Source: Vibrio penaeicida (GTDB lineage Bacteria; Pseudomonadota; Gammaproteobacteria; Enterobacterales; Vibrionaceae). Taken from it: 64,000 bases of DNA. The stretch covers positions 1,674,001-1,738,000 of the forward strand of contig NZ_AP025145.1 in the NCBI RefSeq assembly GCF_019977755.1. Reading direction: 5' to 3'. Positions 61,862-64,000 of this stretch are shown piece by piece. Under the pieces are notes generated by a model. It was not told the DNA's origin. It saw only the letters and a program-made list of their open reading frames with translations, and made no database searches. Position 1 is the first letter of the stretch. Each line of letters starts with the position of its first letter. The translations under genes and the position numbers were made by a program.

Positions 61862-63067
61862 CTATACGTCCAAATTCACTGCTTTAAACGTTGGTGGAAG
61901 TTGATGGGAACATTCAAACAAATCGTGCATATCAGGATGACATAAGCCAAACAAAGGAAGCGATGCTGCACCTATAGAAACGGTGTGAAGGCTGTCTTTA
62001 GCAAGCGTAATTCGTTGGCGAGTCCGCTCGTGGCGTTCACAAATAGAAGGAAAAAGCGGCAGTGTTGCATCCACCAGCCTTTCCATAACACGTTCGGATA
62101 GCTGACTTCCCAACACTATGCTTTCTGGCTCAAATAAGTTTTCAAGGATGTTAATGGCAAATCTTAAGCGTTGACCGGATTCATCAATCCAACGTTGAAC
62201 CACTTCATCATGCTCCCAATGTTCATCAATAAATGCAGGAAGCTGAAGATCTGAACCAGAATAATTCAGCATGGTTTTTAGCGCTTGTAGCGACAAGTGA
62301 GTTTCAATGTAATCTGTCGAACCTGAATTGTGCCAATGAATTCGACCAATTTCTCCGGCATTACTCCATGCCCCTTTATAAGGCTGGTTGTTGGTAATAA
62401 TACCTGCCCCCAAACCGTTACCAATATAGAGGTAGATAAAATTATCCAGCCTGTCTCCACGGCAGCTAAAACTGTGGCTAATAGCGGCAGAGGTTGCATC
62501 GTTTTCCAAATAAACCGGATAAGCCAGCTTTTCACTCAATTTGTGCGTTAAATCCAGCTTGCCCCACGCTTGCCAAGCATTAGCAACTGGGTGGTGCTCC
62601 GTGTCATCTTTGAGCAGGGTCGCAACGGCCACCCCCACTCCGATGAGCAACTGGCGAGAATTCGGTACCATATCGAGCAACCTGTTTACCACTCTATCAA
62701 GTTGGCTTATCACGTAATCAGGCTCTAGGCTTGTTAGCTCTGCTTGGTAATCTGCCAGCAAATTTAGGTTGAGGTCCACTAAACTTGCATTCACAAACCC
62801 CTGTTCAATCTGTAATCCAATAGACAAACACGAAGCAGGGTTCACTTCTAGCAACGTTTGGGGCTGCCCTCGCTTACCTTGCACCTTACCTACTTCTAGG
62901 ACATAGCCTGTTTGAATAAGCTCTCGAACCAAGTTGGTGATAGTTTGGTTCCTCAGCCCAGACTGCTGTGCCACGCTCACACGGCTAACCCGAGGGTGCT
63001 GTCGAATAATTTCGAATACCACACTCAGATTTGAACGCTTGGTATGTTCGTGGTTCTTACCTTTCAC
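61862..63067 (-). CDS. ROK-family transcriptional repressor (NagC/XylR type)
   Basis: 401 residues starting at GTG 63067 with AGGAAG upstream. N-terminal winged HTH ~10-70 ([42 protein letters not shown]) and ROK sugar-binding domain ~85-380 with [14 protein letters not shown] and [29 protein letters not shown]. The usual ROK zinc-binding Cys cluster (CxCGxxGC) is not evident in the sequence after [10 protein letters not shown]. Probably controls the divergent sugar ABC transporter starting at 63442; a palindrome lies just before its own start. Confidence 0.9.
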   Translation of the reverse strand: MKGKNHEHTKRSNLSVVFEIIRQHPRVSRVSVAQQSGLRNQTITNLVRELIQTGYVLEVGKVQGKRGQPQTLLEVNPASCLSIGLQIEQGFVNASLVDLNLNLLADYQAELTSLEPDYVISQLDRVVNRLLDMVPNSRQLLIGVGVAVATLLKDDTEHHPVANAWQAWGKLDLTHKLSEKLAYPVYLENDATSAAISHSFSCRGDRLDNFIYLYIGNGLGAGIITNNQPYKGAWSNAGEIGRIHWHNSGSTDYIETHLSLQALKTMLNYSGSDLQLPAFIDEHWEHDEVVQRWIDESGQRLRFAINILENLFEPESIVLGSQLSERVMERLVDATLPLFPSICERHERTRQRITLAKDSLHTVSIGAASLPLFGLCHPDMHDLFECSHQLPPTFKAVNLDV

Positions 63068-63441
63068 CTTGACTTCCTTGTTGAACTCTTACTTTCGAAA
63101 GTTTGTCTGTGCCTAAAATCAGCGATTCCTTAGGTTACCTCTGATCGGAGGAGAAACAAGTTAACAAAATCCCACAATTGGAAAGCCGTTCGGTTTAATG
63201 ATGAAAATATCCCCAAGTGCCCCCAATAATCCTTCCACCCTAACTCATTGAATTCACAAAAACTACGAAATAAATTCAAATTCAGATCACAATTAATTGA
63301 TCAAAAAATATACAACAATGACCTTTCTATCATTTAATTCCATTCAATGGATTTATTTACTCAACTCGAAAATGTGCGATTCCAACGCATCCGCAAATTC
63401 AGGTTGACTCGGGTCGACAGACCCTAACACATGGAGGTGAT
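63068..63441. promoter_or_regulatory. divergent promoter region of the ROK / sugar-uptake locus
   Basis: 374 bp. ACTTTCGAAAGT (63091-63102) is a perfect 12-bp palindrome 24 bp before the ROK start and a candidate operator. TCAAATTCAGATCACA (63276-63291) has a good right CRP half-site (AGATCACA), weak on the left. RBS GGAGGTGA at 63433-63440 serves the binding-protein gene. Confidence 0.5.
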
Positions 63442-64000
63442 ATGAATAAGTTCTTACCACTTTTAGCGCTGAGTATATTGGCGGGTAGTTATACGCTTAA
63501 TGCTCAAGCTGAAGAAGTCACAGTGTTTTGCAGCTCATCTGGCGTGGAGTTACAGCTCTGCAAAGATGGAACGAACGCATGGGCAAAAGAAACCGGCAAC
63601 AAGGTGACTGTTGTTACCTTGCCAGCAAGTTGGGATGACGTATTGCCTCTTTATCAACAACTGCTGACGGCTAAATCTAAAGATATAGATGTACTTATCT
63701 TGGATACCATTTGGCCTGGGGCGTTGAAGTCTCACCTTCTCGATATGAATGAGTACGCCAAACCAGAGAGTATTTCTCAACATTTCAAAGCCGCGGTAGA
63801 AGGCACAACGGTTAACGGAAAAGTCCTTTCTATTCCTTGGTACATGGACACTGGCATGCTTTTCTATCGGAAAGATTTGCTCGAAAAATATGGTTACAAC
63901 CCACCCCAAACCTATCAAGAACTCACAAAAATTGCGCAAGACGTTCAAGCGAAAGAGAGAAAATCAGGAAATCCAGATTTTTGGGGATACGCCTGGCAAG
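63442..64000 (+). CDS. sugar ABC transporter substrate-binding protein, family 1 (partial)
   Basis: 186 residues before the window edge. Signal peptide ~1-24 (MNKFLPLLALSILAGSYTLNAQA). SBP_bac_1 pattern: VTVFCSSSGVELQLCKDGTNAWAKETGNKVTVV, DIDVLILDTIWPGALKSHLLDM and SIPWYMDTGMLFYRKDLLEKYGYNPPQTYQEL. Closest by eye to alpha-glucoside/trehalose-type receptors (ThuE/AglE-like), but sugar specificity cannot be read from this part. Strong RBS. Divergent from the ROK repressor, its likely regulator. Confidence 0.9.
   Translation, partial: MNKFLPLLALSILAGSYTLNAQAEEVTVFCSSSGVELQLCKDGTNAWAKETGNKVTVVTLPASWDDVLPLYQQLLTAKSKDIDVLILDTIWPGALKSHLLDMNEYAKPESISQHFKAAVEGTTVNGKVLSIPWYMDTGMLFYRKDLLEKYGYNPPQTYQELTKIAQDVQAKERKSGNPDFWGYAWQ

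Overview
The window looks like part of a chromosome of a marine gammaproteobacterium, most likely a Vibrio or close relative. The main reason is an array of integron cassettes with VCR-like attC sites at the left. Supporting signs are minus-strand cassette genes of mostly unknown function, several insertion sequences, and a metzincin, a peroxiredoxin and a ROK/sugar-transport locus. Species cannot be fixed from sequence alone.

Layout. (1) 1-1078: truncated IS3-family element (IS407-like) that cuts off the 3' end of a SIR2-like cassette gene. (2) 1079-9604: integron cassette array with all genes on the minus strand, about a dozen attC sites, and a ~308-bp ORF-less cassette body present five times. 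No integrase gene is seen at the attI-proximal (high-coordinate) end. One attC is split by an IS110-family element (4930-6113). The 5' leader of this element folds as a nested structure and carries segments matching the two sides of its attC target, as expected of a bridge/seek RNA. (3) 9963-23365: a 10-gene minus-strand catabolic cluster. It encodes an isatin-hydrolase-like cyclase, an FAD oxidoreductase, fused-type 2-oxoacid:ferredoxin oxidoreductase IorA and IorB, a 4HBT thioesterase, a salicylyl/anthraniloyl-CoA 5-hydroxylase fused to an old-yellow-enzyme domain, a gentisate-1,2-dioxygenase-like cupin, an FAH-family hydrolase, a nitrilase and maleate isomerase. I read it as a candidate complete route from isatin/isatinate (or another aryl-glyoxylate) through an aryl-CoA to maleate and fumarate; this route is inference. 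A good hairpin terminator follows it. (4) 23806-25942: exported catalase and exported ankyrin protein, followed by a membrane diguanylate cyclase. (5) 27338-35594: GntR regulator, Dpp/Opp-type ABC transporter (with a permease-ATPase fusion) and, divergently, DUF1028 plus M20 amidohydrolase, with paired palindromes in the divergent promoter.

(6) 35881-42330: a scarred, AT-rich region. It holds an unknown secreted protein, an igaA-like gene broken by an IS3 element and an internal deletion, fragments of two neighbouring genes, a ~150-bp direct repeat, and a small collagen-like cysteine-rich secreted protein. (7) 42331-47883: DUF1800/DUF1501 pair, then SDR plus FeS-type photolyase. (8) 48073-55046: envelope and redox genes (cytochrome c', cytochrome b561 with its MarR regulator, thioesterase, RDD, RidA, acyltransferase-SGNH). 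(9) 55128-64000: CDGSH-glutamate synthase fusion, LysR, a metzincin whose prodomain appears to be a separate protein, another secreted metalloprotease, peroxiredoxin, GNAT, ROK repressor and the start of a divergent sugar-binding protein cut by the window edge.

All assignments come from reading the sequence and recalled family signatures; no database search was run.
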